Origin: Spizellomyces punctatus DAOM BR117
Lineage: Eukaryota > Chytridiomycota > Chytridiomycetes > Spizellomycetales > Spizellomycetaceae
Assembly: GCF_000182565.1 (NCBI RefSeq)
Contig: NW_015971555.1
Coordinates: 372,001 to 436,000 of the forward strand
DNA: 64,000 nt
Reading direction: 5' to 3'
Part shown: positions 50,001-61,277 of the stretch, in pieces
How the letters are laid out: each line of letters opens with the position of its first letter
How positions within the stretch are numbered: the first letter of the stretch is position 1
The notes under the pieces: generated by a model
What the model was told of the DNA's origin: nothing
Databases searched by the model: none
What the model saw: only the letters and a program-made list of their open reading frames with translations
Program-made: the position numbers and the translations under genes

Positions 50001-50627
50001 TAGTTATAAATGAATTGGAACGATGGTACTGGGACCATCCCAAGCTTCCTTGGGGGCAAAGTAGCGAGATTGTTCAGAGGAACTTCTTTCGGAAAAGCTG
50101 GTTGCCCTGTCCTCTGCGCGTTCTTTGTTGCAAACAAAGCGAGAATTCCGTCGGTAGTGGCATCAGACGGTGTATACATAATGTTTATGCAGGGATCATC
50201 CGGCTTCGCTCCCTGTTAACGACCCAACATGAATATGGTTTCTTGTGAGCACAAGTCTTATTTATGCTTGCCCAAAACAGGAGAAGGCTAACCTGACAAT
50301 TGTAAATGCCCTGCAGAGGAGCTCCTGGTGGATTCGGGTCGCTTCTTCTTTGATTCGCATAGTCGGCTTTTTGCAGAATGAACAAGAGGAGCATGAACAC
50401 AAAGGGGGCAATGATGGTTTGCGCAAGAGTCGACTTTGTGTAGCGAATCTAGAGTGTAGGTATTGTGACCAAGTTACTATTTGACACAAATGTTAAAGCC
50501 TCGGGTACTGCGAACCAACCTGAAGAATAGTGTTTCTCTTGAGCATAATACCAAGTTGATCAAAAAACCTCACAAAGTAGCCCTTCCTCTCCAATGAAGG
50601 ACTAGCGAGGTCTGCTGGAGGATTCAT
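47079..50627 (-). CDS. Half-size ABCA-type ABC transporter
   Basis: This is one transmembrane domain plus one nucleotide-binding domain of the ABCA (lipid-transporter) subfamily. The start MNPPADLASPSLERKGYFVR precedes QLGIMLKRNTILQ and the first membrane helix (APFVFMLLLFILQKADYANQ), then a large lumenal loop, then about five helices (for example GPVFFFCSEMVIFINVLNLL and HFLSNSLLIAVGAFVTAIFG). The ATPase domain has Walker A (LLGQNGAGKST), VCPQHDILFDDLTAEEH, the signature TYSGGMKRRLSLVI and Walker B (IIFMDEPTTGMD), then THSMEEADV. The C-terminal regulatory region reads TTLEEVFLKLIRDANPNGYS. The last exon ends GAGYGNGYAPS. Multiple introns lie between 50,500 and 47,200; the region around 47,790-47,700 has the least certain junctions. 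Confidence 0.88.
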
Positions 50628-51576
50628 GGCGTTCGTCGAGCGATATTCAGTGCCAGTCAGGAAAGGCGTTGACGATTGTCCTTCTCAAAGGTCCACCCAA
50701 AAGGACGCTCAAATCTTAGCCAAAGCAAGCTTCGCTTGGCTCTCGGGTACAGGCACTTTTCTAATGTTTTTTTCCGCTCCCGGTAGTGTTCAAAATGGGG
50801 GATAATACAAGGTAAGGCTGTGTGTGTTTTGCGCCCTTCCAGTTGGCCTTCCAACTCCGAATTCGGTCGCCAACTGTCACGTGCTGGTGCCAGCGCCTCG
50901 CAAAACGCCAAGCGATGAAACCACCATTTGGTTTTGGGCATCGCCTTTCTTTAAAGATGGAGATTGCGATCTTGCTTTTGTTTATGACAACAGCCGTACG
51001 GACAACGTCTATTCTTTGAACATTGTTAAAGACATTCTGACATCCGCTGTAACTGTCCATCACACACGTCCACCGCAGAGGCCTTCAAAGGTGCATGTTG
51101 AAAGGTCAGAGAGTGCACTGGCCGACCCGATCCAAATAGTCAAGGCCAGAATGACGCTTTTAAGAAAGGATTGTCTTGGCTTGATATGATCCGGTACTGT
51201 ATTCTCTACAAAAGAGTGGAAGGATATTCTTTCTCCAAAGTCTTGAGTGACATGAATATACAAACCGAACCCCACTATCTAATGTATACCACGGCGGACA
51301 CCATAGCCGTCTTGATGCTTCAGCATCTTTATCATTTCTCATCTTGTAGTGCGCAGGGTCATTCCGTGCAATCGCTGCATGTTCAAAGAACAGCCCCATT
51401 GCATTTCTTCATGTGGCTGGCATTTTCATATATACGCTATGGGATAAATGACCGTCATTTGTCTATTCTGGGAACGTTGCAATTCCGAATGAGGATGGGC
51501 GACTTGTCATCAACAGCAGGTTGGGTGCGCGACGGAATGCCCAATCGTCTCAACCTCCCAAGTTAACATTGCGCAT
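50628..51576. other. Gap with coding-like pieces that do not assemble
   Basis: On the plus strand an ATG at about 50793 (MGDNT) can be spliced to SWPSNSEFGRQLSRAG, and a separate frame to about 51,189 reads in part DDIVYDNSRTDN-like text. The pieces are in different frames and show no domain. It may contain a short or decayed gene. Confidence 0.35.
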
Positions 51577-53095
51577 ATGGAAGCAGCCAGGCAGAATTTT
51601 GGGACGACAGGGCCTCTTCCGACGGAGCTATGGATTGCCATAGTATCCCACATTTCCTCTCCGACCATTCTCTGGCATATCCGCTCCGTCAACACTGTGT
51701 TCCGGCATATTGCGCTAGCGGCAATTTACGGTGTTTACACAGGAACAAACGCAGTACTTCTTTCAGATCCTGACCTTGAAGATTCTGCGACAGATAGTCT
51801 GAAGAAAAAACTTGAGAAAGGACCTGGGCGTCCGCGCCTGTCTCTCAACTTCAGCCTCCCATCGCCAGCTTGTTCCCCAGAGCCCGCCACATATCTGCTT
51901 AGCCCTCGCCTTCCGCCTGCTCTCAATTCCTCCATCAGGAGCGGCATTCTCCCCGATCTGCATTTTCTCCCGGATACCCCGTATGAGGAGTATGCGGCGA
52001 TGGAAGGCTTTCGGGGATTTGCTGCATTGGGTACGTTTGAGTTTAAAAAGAGTCCAAATCAGGAACAATGTTCTCTTTATTTACGGGTCTACACCAGTGG
52101 TGAAAACTGCCAAAAAGATTCAGAGAGATGTGGCAGCGCTAGAGGACGAATACAGCGATGAAGAGTCGACAGTGGATGAATGGTCAAAGTTCACTGGCTG
52201 GCACAAAGAAAACACATCAGTGCCACGTGAAGGACATGTAACTAGCAAAGAGCAAGAACCGCAGCATTCGACACGGGCTCCGGGACAGATCAAAAACCAC
52301 CTCAAGGTGGTTGCAGCATTCTTGAAAATGGGTCGAGCGGATCTGACAGGGCAGCATATGGCACGATTTTCCACACATCTGCGATTTTCATACGATCTAC
52401 TGCTTGGGTACGTTGTCTAGGATCCATCCTTCTTTTTATTGTGTTATTAACTAGCACGTATGGCAATTTGTAGGCACATCCTCTCCACCTACGACCGGAT
52501 CTGTCAACACTCATATGTTCGCGCTGAACCACAGTTATCCCTTCTCGCCCTCACTTGGCGTGTTATCGAAGTGATTGCACCTTCGACCCACACACGTGAT
52601 CTCCGCATATGCAACAACCGCGCTTGTTGTAAAGGCGCACTCAAGATTGGTTTTCACCATACTTTATGGTCTCAAAGTTGTAAGCCTCCGCACGAAACTC
52701 AGGAGGATACCATCGACCATCCGTATTCCACAATTGTGTATCTCAATTCCGCAGAAAGACAGTCAGTGTCTTCGCCACCCACGGATCGATATTGCGAAAC
52801 GCTATGGGACGGAACATATGGAAAGGTCGTGTTAACGACTGAGCGTCTCCACCTTTCTCGGGCACATCCGCCGGCATATTTGGAACTGGCGTATCTATCT
52901 CATTCTGACAGCGATCATGCTAGCTTAGTCACTGTCAAAGTGGTCGCCAGCCCAATGTGGCTACTCAAAGGCCAGATACTTGAAGGCACCTCCGGCATTG
53001 AAGAAGCGATAAAGAGAATGGAAAAGGCTATGGAAAAGGCAGTGGAGGCATTGGAAATGGTCGGCAACGCTTTTGGGAGGCGTGCGGGCGACTAG
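51577..53095 (+). CDS. F-box protein
   Basis: The N-terminus carries an F-box: GPLPTELWIAIVSHIS, SPTILWHIRSVNTVFRHIAL, which would bind Skp1 in an SCF ubiquitin ligase. The middle has a Pro/Ser-rich linker and then FIYGSTPVVKTAKKIQRDVA, LKVVAAFLKMGRADLTGQHM and LRFSYDLLLG; after an intron at about 52,408 the rest continues HILSTYDRICQHSYVRAEPQ and WDGTYGKVVLTTERLHLSRA, to EALEMVGNAFGRRAGD. The join near 52,035-52,065 is awkward: the frame fits only if an intron of about 28 bp is removed, which is unusually short, or a base is wrong. The C-terminal substrate-binding part is not a known repeat type. The whole protein is about 475 aa. Confidence 0.65.
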
Positions 53096-53690
53096 GGTGG
53101 CAGCTTAGGTACAAATACGAAAAATCATCGCATTATACTGTAGCTCTCCAATATATCCGCATCTTGGTATTGGACAATAAGCAACCGAGCACACGAGGCG
53201 GACTACAACAGTCAACGAAAGTAAACTCCTTCATCGCTGTCATACTTGGATAATGTTGCAGTATGCTACCCGGTTGCACAACCTGTCATCGGGCCAGTAT
53301 GATAGAAGTGTCGCTGGCAGTTGGAGGCAGACTGAGGGGGCTTTCAACCTTTTTGGGTTCACACATTTGTATTGATAGTGGAGGAAGCTCTCAACCCCAA
53401 CTGCCGCAATTCCGCCGAGAGATCAAGTGTAGCACTTGCAGTACCTGACCATGCTGCCTAAATCTCTTGCAACTATCCAGATATCCCCAATACAGGTATC
53501 GCAGGCGGATGTCATGTTCGTCGTCCTCGTCGTCATCGCGAAACGACAGAGCAGTTGGAACCGGTTGGAATTCATGGCTACTAATTTTTGAATCAACGCC
53601 CGTCTCGTCCTCGTCCGCCTCGTTCCGAAATCATCGTCTCTCGAATCCGACTCATCCTTTGCAATCTTTTATTTGCCTTTGACCGCTCCA
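53096..53690. other. Intergenic, no gene seen
   Basis: Only short frames are present. The right-hand part is the leader of the COX subunit gene, with a serine-codon-rich (TCGTC) stretch near 53,518-53,540. Confidence 0.4.
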
Positions 53691-54083
53691 ATGGCCTACG
53701 CCGCCTCTGCAATTGCCCCCATCACTGGCCGATTCCGACGCCGAGTCCTCCGAGACCTTGTCGGTAGCATCGCTCTGGGTACTGGAATTGCCTACTACTG
53801 GTGGTACAACTCCCACGTTCCTACTATGCAGGAAAGTTGTGCTCCATATTATTTGCGATTACTCTATGCTCCGGAGCTTTGGAATTCAAAAGAGCAGCGT
53901 GGGAACGTTTGTATGAACATTAACATTGACAAATCGCTGCCTTAACAGAAATACAAGGACTACGATCACAAAGTTCGTGAGGAAATGCTAAAGGAGCACG
54001 GCGCCTGGGCAATTGGACCTGGACAACAGGAGAAGGTTGACCAACAAAGGGGTGTACCCGCTCCCGACCAGACTGTCGCGTAA
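53691..54083 (+). CDS. COX9: Cytochrome c oxidase subunit VIIa (COX9-like)
   Basis: This is a small inner-mitochondrial-membrane subunit of complex IV. It starts MAYAASAIAPITGRFRRRVL, matching the fungal COX9 opening (IAPITG followed by basic residues), then RDLVGSIALGTGIAYYWWYN, the single membrane helix with the YWW motif, and SHVPTMQ. After the helix the frame needs two small introns (about 53,836-53,893 and 53,909-53,948), giving MQEKQRGNKYKDYDHKVREE and then a tail through GAWAIGPGQQEKVDQQRG to DQTVA. The tail is longer than in yeast. The tiny middle exon is the weak point. Confidence 0.8.
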
Positions 54084-54847
54084 ATGCCAGTAAAGGTCAG
54101 TGAGAAGGTCCTACAGGTGGAGCGTTCCCGAACCTTCTTTTGACTATGGGCTGCTAACTTTGATTTGTATATAGGCAGAGGTAGGAAGAAAGACGAACAT
54201 TTAAAAAATAACCAAAATCTACGAGCCGTATAAATCTCGATGTATCGGCGGACGTTCTGATATCTTTCCGTTGGAGATGATTATAATAGATATGAACGTT
54301 GTGTTTTTATGACCCTCATTGACTGGAAAGACGATATCATGATTTTTATGTATGTTGGGAGAACTGATATGGATGGTGCACATGTGCTGCATGACATTCT
54401 TCTATGGATCGCAGTACTTTACGGAGCATTGAATGCCAGGACGGTGAGGGATTGTAACCATCAGCCAAATGGGAGCTCTGGACCTATTCTTCTATTGCAT
54501 AATTGGTCCAGACATGTATGGCCGGCAGAGCATCTTTTGAAAAGCTGAAAAGCAAGAGTATGGACAGTCGGGGTCTCATCTGTCCCATGCGTTTCTCCGC
54601 AACGTTTTGTGCGTGTCAGATCTTGATATCAATTTGGCACAACCGCGTTCGTTCAGAGCACGAGCAGCCCAACCTCCTTGTCGCCAAATTGCATAGGTCA
54701 TCTCTGTCATTTACGAAAAGAACAGCTGCAAGGCGCACTGCTAAAAGTCTGGACTCGGGTTAACAGAGTTGCACGCAATATCACAATCTTCATTTTTATA
54801 TTGCGGGGAACTGTTCGTTCAGGATTGTCTCTTCGCTGTCCCATCCC
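54084..54847. other. Intergenic, no gene seen
   Basis: Plus-strand frames at 54309-54548 and 54503-54763 have no motif. This region holds the 3' end of the COX gene and the promoter of the next one. Confidence 0.4.
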
Positions 54848-56280
54848 ATGGCGGATTCTGCCATTCAACAACCCCAGGTTAAGCTAAAGCTGAAAGTAGG
54901 CACAAGACCACAGCTACCTTCAGACGCTAGTTTCCCACAGCCTCGAAAACTGGTCTCCGAAACAGTCATCCCAGATCAGTTGAACCTTCCCAACTCAGTT
55001 TCGCAGACAGCATCCTTGACGGACGATGCTGCAGCTTCGCCCCGGACTGACGATTCCTCCAGCCTTGGTCGACCTCCAGCATACGTACGCGGAAGAGGCC
55101 ACACAAAACGTAAAAAAAGAGAGCCCCCTCCTCCTGCGGACCCCGATGCCATGAGGGTAGCCCTTCACGCCGCTCTCGGCGGAGGCTCCTCCAAAAAAGC
55201 CTATACTTGGACGTCTGATAGAGGCTCGTCGCCAGCGCCAGCGAAGCCTCCTCAGACGTTTTCTAAATCTCCCGACCCACCAGCACCTAACTACACAGAC
55301 GCGATATACATCCCAAATGTGGATGAGAGGGGACGAACCCGGCAAACCGTCGTCAAGCAGAACGGTACGCTGCGTGTACAAGCGCACATGAGAATTGTTG
55401 GGAGAATGCTGACGCTGCTTCGTCTATGATTAAGAGGAGGTCGAATCAAAGCTATCACCCACTCAGAGCACATCACCTCGATCCACGGTCCCAACAGGAG
55501 CAGAGTTCCAACACGATGCTAATGGACAGTCAAGACCATCAGTAGCAAACGCAGAGCGGCAAATCAAAGCTCCGGCACAGAAGCCGCCAAAGAAGAAAAA
55601 GGCCCCGACAAAAAAGAAGGGAGACCTGACTGGAGAAGGGTACGTGAACCGTATGCGGTGATAAGTGGCCTCTGGCAGCAAATGTGGGTCCTATTTAAGT
55701 TGACATACGGTAATTAACACGATTCCTACAGGTACATGGCCTTGACTCCGTATGGAAGATCACCAGGTACTATATCTTGAATTTGGCTCACTTGATCCGA
55801 GTTATGTCTTATTGTACATTTGATAATACAGCGGGAAGCAGCCACATATCCAGTGCTTCACATCATCCCGGAAAGCCACCAATCCTGTTAGGCAAAGATG
55901 TAAAAGTCAGGCCATGGACTCGGGATCGATTAGTTCTGCCGACGTTGACAGGACACAGCTTGGAATTGCCTGTCTGGCGACCTGGTAAGAAAAACGAGGC
56001 TTTTGTTGCACGGGGACGTCGCACTTCCTGGTTTCTTTGCCTATTTGACGTATTGATATTTCCTTTTGTTTCGGGCGATAGCTTCCCGAGATGGCGCCTC
56101 GCCTCAAAACCCTGGCCAGGCGTAATCCAAACCGAGGGCACCCTAGAGTCCAGAATGACATTCCGGGATGGATTACATTGCGCGCGGACTTACGAAGAGC
56201 TACGATCACTCAGACACACGTTCACCTGCCGATATTGTCTCACGAGGCTCCATCAATCAATGACTGAGAAGTAATGCCTC
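54848..56280 (+). CDS. Basic, proline-rich nuclear-type protein, possibly an INO80 subunit
   Basis: The start MADSAIQQPQVKLKLKVGTR is followed by a disordered, Pro/Ser-rich part with a nuclear-localisation-like stretch (RGHTKRKKREPPPP). Further exons add KPPKKKKAPTKKKGDL and, near 55,740, YMALTPYGRSP. The only compact part is about 55,895-55,985: DVKVRPWTRDRLVLPTLTGH followed by SLELPVWRPG. This arrangement (N-terminal LKLKV, C-terminal RxW...TG...W) recalls Ies4-type INO80 subunits, but I hold this only loosely. Exon ends after 55,985 are not settled; the given end is that of the longest downstream frame. Confidence 0.5.
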
Positions 56281-57588
56281 AGTCATTGGACCTTAGGTGC
56301 TGTTACTACATATCTATGCGAAGCATTCCCTCCTCAGCTCATAGTCTATCATGCTTCGGGCTTGCTTGTCTTTCTGAAAACAAGATTCGACATTATTTGT
56401 CGTAGGAAGTGATCCAAGCTGAGGACGTCCTTTCAGCGATTGCTTGCAGATCAGTTATATAGACAGATAAATGTGAATTGTGAGGAAGATGACCTCCCGA
56501 ATCAATCGTCCCTAAATATCATATCTTTTGCTAGTGGGAGCCTGCCCACATATTTTGGATTTTACGGAACAAGGCTTAGCAATGTTGGACAGGTTGGGCC
56601 CAAGTTTCCTCATTTGTGCTCCTTGAGCGCTGTCACGCACAAATCAGCTTCAGCATACCCATCAGGCAGCATGATCCAGCTCCAAAAAACCGACGCCCGG
56701 ATATATTGTCATTTCGTCAGTTAATGGATAGATAGATAGATACACATTACCGATATTCTGCGCTGTTTGCGTGTGCGTACTTACGCAACCAGCTATATTC
56801 TTTACTGTCAGATTTATCTGTGCATCGAGGGTGCCTAGATGAGCTCCAGAAGAATTCAATGGTCGCAATAGACAAAAGACGAGATACCTGGTAACTTTGA
56901 AATGCCCTTTCAACTTACTGGAGTATCCACCATACTGATATAATCTCTCTGGGACTTTGTCCAGTTTAGTGTCATAGCTCTTCCTTCAATGATCAGTTGC
57001 ATACCATGATCCATTTTCACCTCAGCAGATCCGTTACGTAGTTTATAGATTTTCTCACTTTGACATCTTTCTTCCCAATTTCATCATTGAAATATCATTG
57101 CATGAAATAAAGTATCACATATCAAATGTCTTTTTCAGGAGGACGACGTTCAAATGGTTGAAGGCAGAGCCTGTGTTGCTTAATGAAAATTACCACCAAG
57201 CGCCAATATCAGCAATATGTACTGCTCTGGCATGCAGAGCAATTTTCAGCTACAGTTGACTAGTACAGACCATGTTCAATCCTAGTTTATGTTTAAGCAT
57301 TCTATAACGTGAGATTGTAATGGGAATGATCTATAGCATCCGATCCAGTCATAAACTACTTTATGACACTTTGAACTAAGTTGTGTTCAGCTGCACATGG
57401 AAAAGCAGGAAGTTATAATGGAAAACCAAACGTCCAACTTACTCGGAAGTCATCTGCACATTAGCTCACCTTTGCAATGTAAACCCGACGCTTACTCACA
57501 GCTTACAGCAGCCCGCTAACCAAGCCATCCACATGAGTCATTGGGAATTGGACGTTTTGAGGCCAACGATTCCAATCACTGATCACCA
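56281..57588. other. Gap of 1.3 kb, no gene seen
   Basis: The sequence is AT-rich with short frames only. It contains one GATA microsatellite and nothing else that I recognise. Confidence 0.45.
56727..56742. repeat. (GATA)4 microsatellite
   Basis: Four perfect copies of GATA in an intergenic stretch. Too short to be more than a simple sequence repeat. Confidence 0.9.
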
Positions 57589-58406
57589 ATGAAGTTAATT
57601 GGTCTTACCGGTGGGATTGCGACGGGAAAGTCCACCGTCTCAAACTACCTATCTTCTGTTCATCATGTCCCGATAGTAGACGCTGACATCATTGCCCGTG
57701 ACGTTGTAAAACGAAACGAACCCGGTTATTTTCGAGTCTTATCCGCATTTGGCCCTACAGTGGTAGACCCTACCACAGGAGAACTTGACCGACCAAAACT
57801 AGGAAGCATAGTCTTTGGAGATGCAGAGGCACGCAAAAAGTTGAACAAAGCTACCCACCCGCCTATCAGAATGGAAATGCTGAGACAGCTTTTGTTGTGG
57901 TTCATGAAAGGAGAACGGTTATGCGTTTTAGATACACCGTTGCTTTTTGAAGCAGGCTTGAATAAGTTTGTGCACGACGTGGTTGTTGTGTATTGGTGGG
58001 TAGACAATTTTGAAGATTATGCTGTTTTTTTTTTTCTCCCTTCTGATGCTATTCCGCCACAAGTCCTGAAGAAGTTCAAAAAGGGCGACTAATATCCCGG
58101 GACGTTCTCTCGGCAGAGCAGGCGCAATCTCGCATCGAATCTCAAATGCCGATAGAAAAAAAGCGAGAAATGGCTGATATTGTGATCGACAATTCGTCTG
58201 ATAGGACCAAGACACAACAGCAGGTCGATTCTGCTATCAGCAAGTTAATGCCTAACCGAGCATGGAACTGGTTAATTTGGGCGCTGCTGATAGGACCCGC
58301 AGCGGCAGTTTATGGAGCATTGACGGCCTACAAATATGTGGAAACAGTGAGAGCCAGGTGGGCAGCGAACCGCGCAACGAGCGAGAAGTCGGAAAAGGAT
58401 CTATAG
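57589..58406 (+). CDS. CAB5: Dephospho-CoA kinase with C-terminal membrane segment
   Basis: This enzyme phosphorylates the 3'-hydroxyl of dephospho-CoA, the last step of CoA synthesis. Exons 57589-57995 and 58064-58406 join in phase (249 aa). The P-loop is IGLTGGIATGKSTVSNYL, followed by VPIVDADIIARDVV, FGPTVVDPTTGELDRPKLGS, ATHPPIRMEMLRQLL and LDTPLLFEAGL, then VVVYCPEEVQKGRLISRD and a typical end IVIDNSSDRTKTQQQVD. Beyond the kinase core the protein has a hydrophobic stretch, WLIWALLIGPAAAVYGALTA, and a short basic tail, so it is probably anchored to a membrane with the kinase outside. Yeast Cab5 has a comparable added end. The single intron is 68 bp with a T-rich tract. Confidence 0.93.
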
Positions 58407-58758
58407 CTTCAAACGGCGCAACTGAAAGGAGGCTCCGCTGGTCAGAATGTCGTATGCTGTTCTGTCGGTTGGCCAATATGTTCAGTGTCAGTTCAGCCCT
58501 TCCGAATGCTAGCCTTTTCAAGCCAACCAGCGTGCGGGATACATTAAACTCCCGCGTATCACAATCAGCGTAGGTGCGGTCTGTATCTTGGGCACGAACG
58601 GAGCACTGGATGACAGCCTTGTCGACATGACTACATTTGCACCAGCCAAAAATCGCTCGTCACTTTAGACCTGTGGTAGTCTGCATCTGGTCGTCTATAT
58701 ACACTGAACTGCAATGAGCAGAACTGCAATATCGCTACAATGTAGTATAATCCCGATA
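58407..58758. other. Intergenic between convergent genes
   Basis: No gene is seen. It contains the 3' ends of the CoA kinase and the AlkZ-like gene. Confidence 0.5.
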
Positions 58759-60159
58759 TCAATCTACATAAATGACATCGAGAACCATCGATCCAAAAAA
58801 AGCTGCAAACTCTGTCGCTTGCGCTTCCAATGCTGACTTGATGGCATCGGTAAAGAACACTCCATCAGGAAATCTTGTCATCACAAACTCCATTTGATTT
58901 GGGAGACTTTTTGTGTAAGACCATGTTCCAGCTATTCGGCCCTCAATCAAGATAGTAGGATTGATGATACCATTAACAGTCCATATTTTCGATTTAAGGT
59001 CGGGTCGAATCCAGAAAGATTTGTCAGCATGTGCCAAAAGAAGTGGGTCAAAACGGAACAGAAGATATACGGGCCATTCGGAGGGTGGTGGGACGGGTTG
59101 CTCTAAGAGGACGGCTGTTTCTGAGGTGACATAGTATTCTTGGACTTTAGTCTTTCGTGACGGTAATACAGCAAATGTTTCTTCAGCTGGTTCCAAGTGG
59201 ACTTTGACAATTTCATTTGCCTCTAGTAGCGCCTGGACAGCCGCACGAGAAGGTCCCGCACTGAGTGACATCCAATATCGAAAGTCGCCTTCCGTCGCAG
59301 GGCCATATGCTTTAAAGTATCGTCGAGCAACCTCGACCAAAGCGTCTTTTTGTTCTACTTTCATACACAGAAGCTCTTCCTCTGTAACAACACGGGACCG
59401 AGGTGCCATCACCGGATTTCCTGAGTCGACGTCAATTCGAGCCCCATGTCCTTCCATCGTTGCGCACATAAACGTACTGTATTGAAGTTTACCATTGTGG
59501 CCACAGGCTTCTAAATCCTTTCGCGTCGCACACCTTCCTGCCGAGAGAATCGACAACAGGTCCTCTCGTGCAGCGTCCAATTCGGCTGATGCGTCCTTTC
59601 CTGTCACTCGTCCAGCCTTAACTGACGCAACTCTGTTGGCGATCACTGCCTCGCCAACTGCCCCAATTACAATGTCCCAATCTTTTCGATCGTATATATG
59701 AAGAGTACATCGTTGTCCCCATATTCTAATCAACCCTTCTCCATTTTTGATAACTCCTTGCAGTTCGGAGAGAGTGAGGGGGTCTTTCTGCGCTTTGTTG
59801 CAGCGGCAACGTGCACCACCTCTCAAAAGTCGCTGCCAAATGGATACGAATCCTGACGCTGTTTCCTGTGCTTGTATACCGAACAAATCTGCTGCAACTT
59901 TGACCATGTCTCCCACACTGCCCGATAGCTTCGGATTGATAAGATGTGAACCTTGAAGGCGCAGATATCGTGCATGTTGCTCGCTTATGGTTATAATGTC
60001 AGAAGGCAGGTTGCCTGTTGCAGTGCGTTTCGTAGTGCTTGCCTGGCGCTTCCTTGGCGGACTGGGAGCGCTGCTTCGGGTTCGTCGCTTCATGGCTTGG
60101 AATGTCCTTGACAGATTTCGACGTCGAAACATTTGGTATCTCCGGCGTGTCTGAGTCAC
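58759..60159 (-). CDS. AlkZ/YcaQ-like winged-helix (HTH_42) DNA glycosylase-type protein
   Basis: This is an intronless gene for 466 aa. The first 50 residues are strongly basic (RRRYQMFRRRNLSRTF, KRRTRSSAPSPPRKR), fitting a nuclear or mitochondrial targeting signal. The rest matches the HTH_42 family: ISEQHARYLRLQGSHL, then FGIQAQE with Q-A-Q at residues about 96-98, in the position of the catalytic QxQ motif of Streptomyces AlkZ (the YcaQ group has QxD). Further marks are RIWGQRCTLHIYDRKDWDIV, YFKAYGPATEGDFRYW (the G-P-x-T...D-F...W pattern), LLFRFDPLLLAHADK and a C-terminal IIEGRIAGTW-like stretch. Bacterial relatives unhook DNA interstrand crosslinks. Activity here is inferred from the motif. 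Confidence 0.83.
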   Translation of the reverse strand: MTQTRRRYQMFRRRNLSRTFQAMKRRTRSSAPSPPRKRQASTTKRTATGNLPSDIITISEQHARYLRLQGSHLINPKLSGSVGDMVKVAADLFGIQAQETASGFVSIWQRLLRGGARCRCNKAQKDPLTLSELQGVIKNGEGLIRIWGQRCTLHIYDRKDWDIVIGAVGEAVIANRVASVKAGRVTGKDASAELDAAREDLLSILSAGRCATRKDLEACGHNGKLQYSTFMCATMEGHGARIDVDSGNPVMAPRSRVVTEEELLCMKVEQKDALVEVARRYFKAYGPATEGDFRYWMSLSAGPSRAAVQALLEANEIVKVHLEPAEETFAVLPSRKTKVQEYYVTSETAVLLEQPVPPPSEWPVYLLFRFDPLLLAHADKSFWIRPDLKSKIWTVNGIINPTILIEGRIAGTWSYTKSLPNQMEFVMTRFPDGVFFTDAIKSALEAQATEFAAFFGSMVLDVIYVD

Positions 60160-61277
60160 GACATGATCGGCTTAAATAAGCATCCATAACACGAAGTTAC
60201 TCGCTTTGAAGTTACTCGCACAAGGTGTCAATGGAGGGTTTCCTTTGATTTCCTCTTGTTACCGCCATCCGTCGCGAGAACAAGGGCTGCGATTCCTTGC
60301 TCCTGCAAAAAGTCCGCACAGATGGAACGTCGACCCTTTCAATCTTGACAACTCGTATCTAGTTTGCAGTAAACGTGCTCTCATTGAGACTAATTAGGTT
60401 TGAAAACGTGAATGGGTTGGGTGGATGTACATCTTGCACTCTATTCTCTCGTCATACCCTTCCAAGCCTCCTCATTTTGAGCTTCAGGACGTAAAAGAAA
60501 AATGAAAGAAAAAGGGACCAGGCGGGCCCAGCCTGGGGGGCACACATGAAGCCTGATTCGTAGTTTGTTGGTACGGATCGACATCATGCATCGCGGTCGT
60601 GAACATCATACGGACGTTTGCAGTTCCGCGCAATGTGGAGATCGAACCCTTGAGTTTTCCGCAAAGTCCACTCTCAGGAACGAACGCATTACCCCATAAG
60701 CTATCCCCACAAAGTCAAACTTTATGTGGTTTGTCAAATCGTAAGCTGTTTACTCGGAGTAATGCTATTCCTAGAAATCCTTCGTTACTCTGCGAACGCT
60801 TCAAAATATTAGAGAGCGCCTCGGAGCAATATCTTGAATAGCTTGAAATGGGCTGTATTTTTCATCGAGACATAAGTTTTGGGCACGCAGCTTTTGTTAT
60901 GATGCTTGCTCAATTTACATCGCCGAGCTTGCCGTTCCCTCGGGCTCCATGTCCCATTTAGGAACTCCCTTCTCATGATTTGCATCTGATGGCAGTCCCC
61001 ATTCTACCTCAGTACGCCATGTATACCAACAGGGCAATTCCGCCAATTCCATAGTGCATATCATTTTATATATTCTCTTCTGCTATGCCAGAGTGCTGCA
61101 TGAACAAGTAATCTGTAGAATCCTTGATGCTTTATAAAACTTGCATTTCGCCGTATCTACATCGACGCCTTTAGGTAGTGGAATAGATACATTTGTCCCT
61201 TCGGTCTCCATATCTATTGATATGTCGGTAGCATACACCGCTACATCTGATGCAGATTCCTGTGTACGGAAATATTG
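60160..61277. other. Gap, no gene seen
   Basis: Short plus-strand frames only (60206-60397, 60599-60841), with no motif. No tRNA is apparent. Confidence 0.4.

Noticed and set aside
56727-56742. GATA repeat as a possible CRISPR-like or satellite array
   Set aside because: Only four 4-bp units; a simple microsatellite in a eukaryotic intergenic region.
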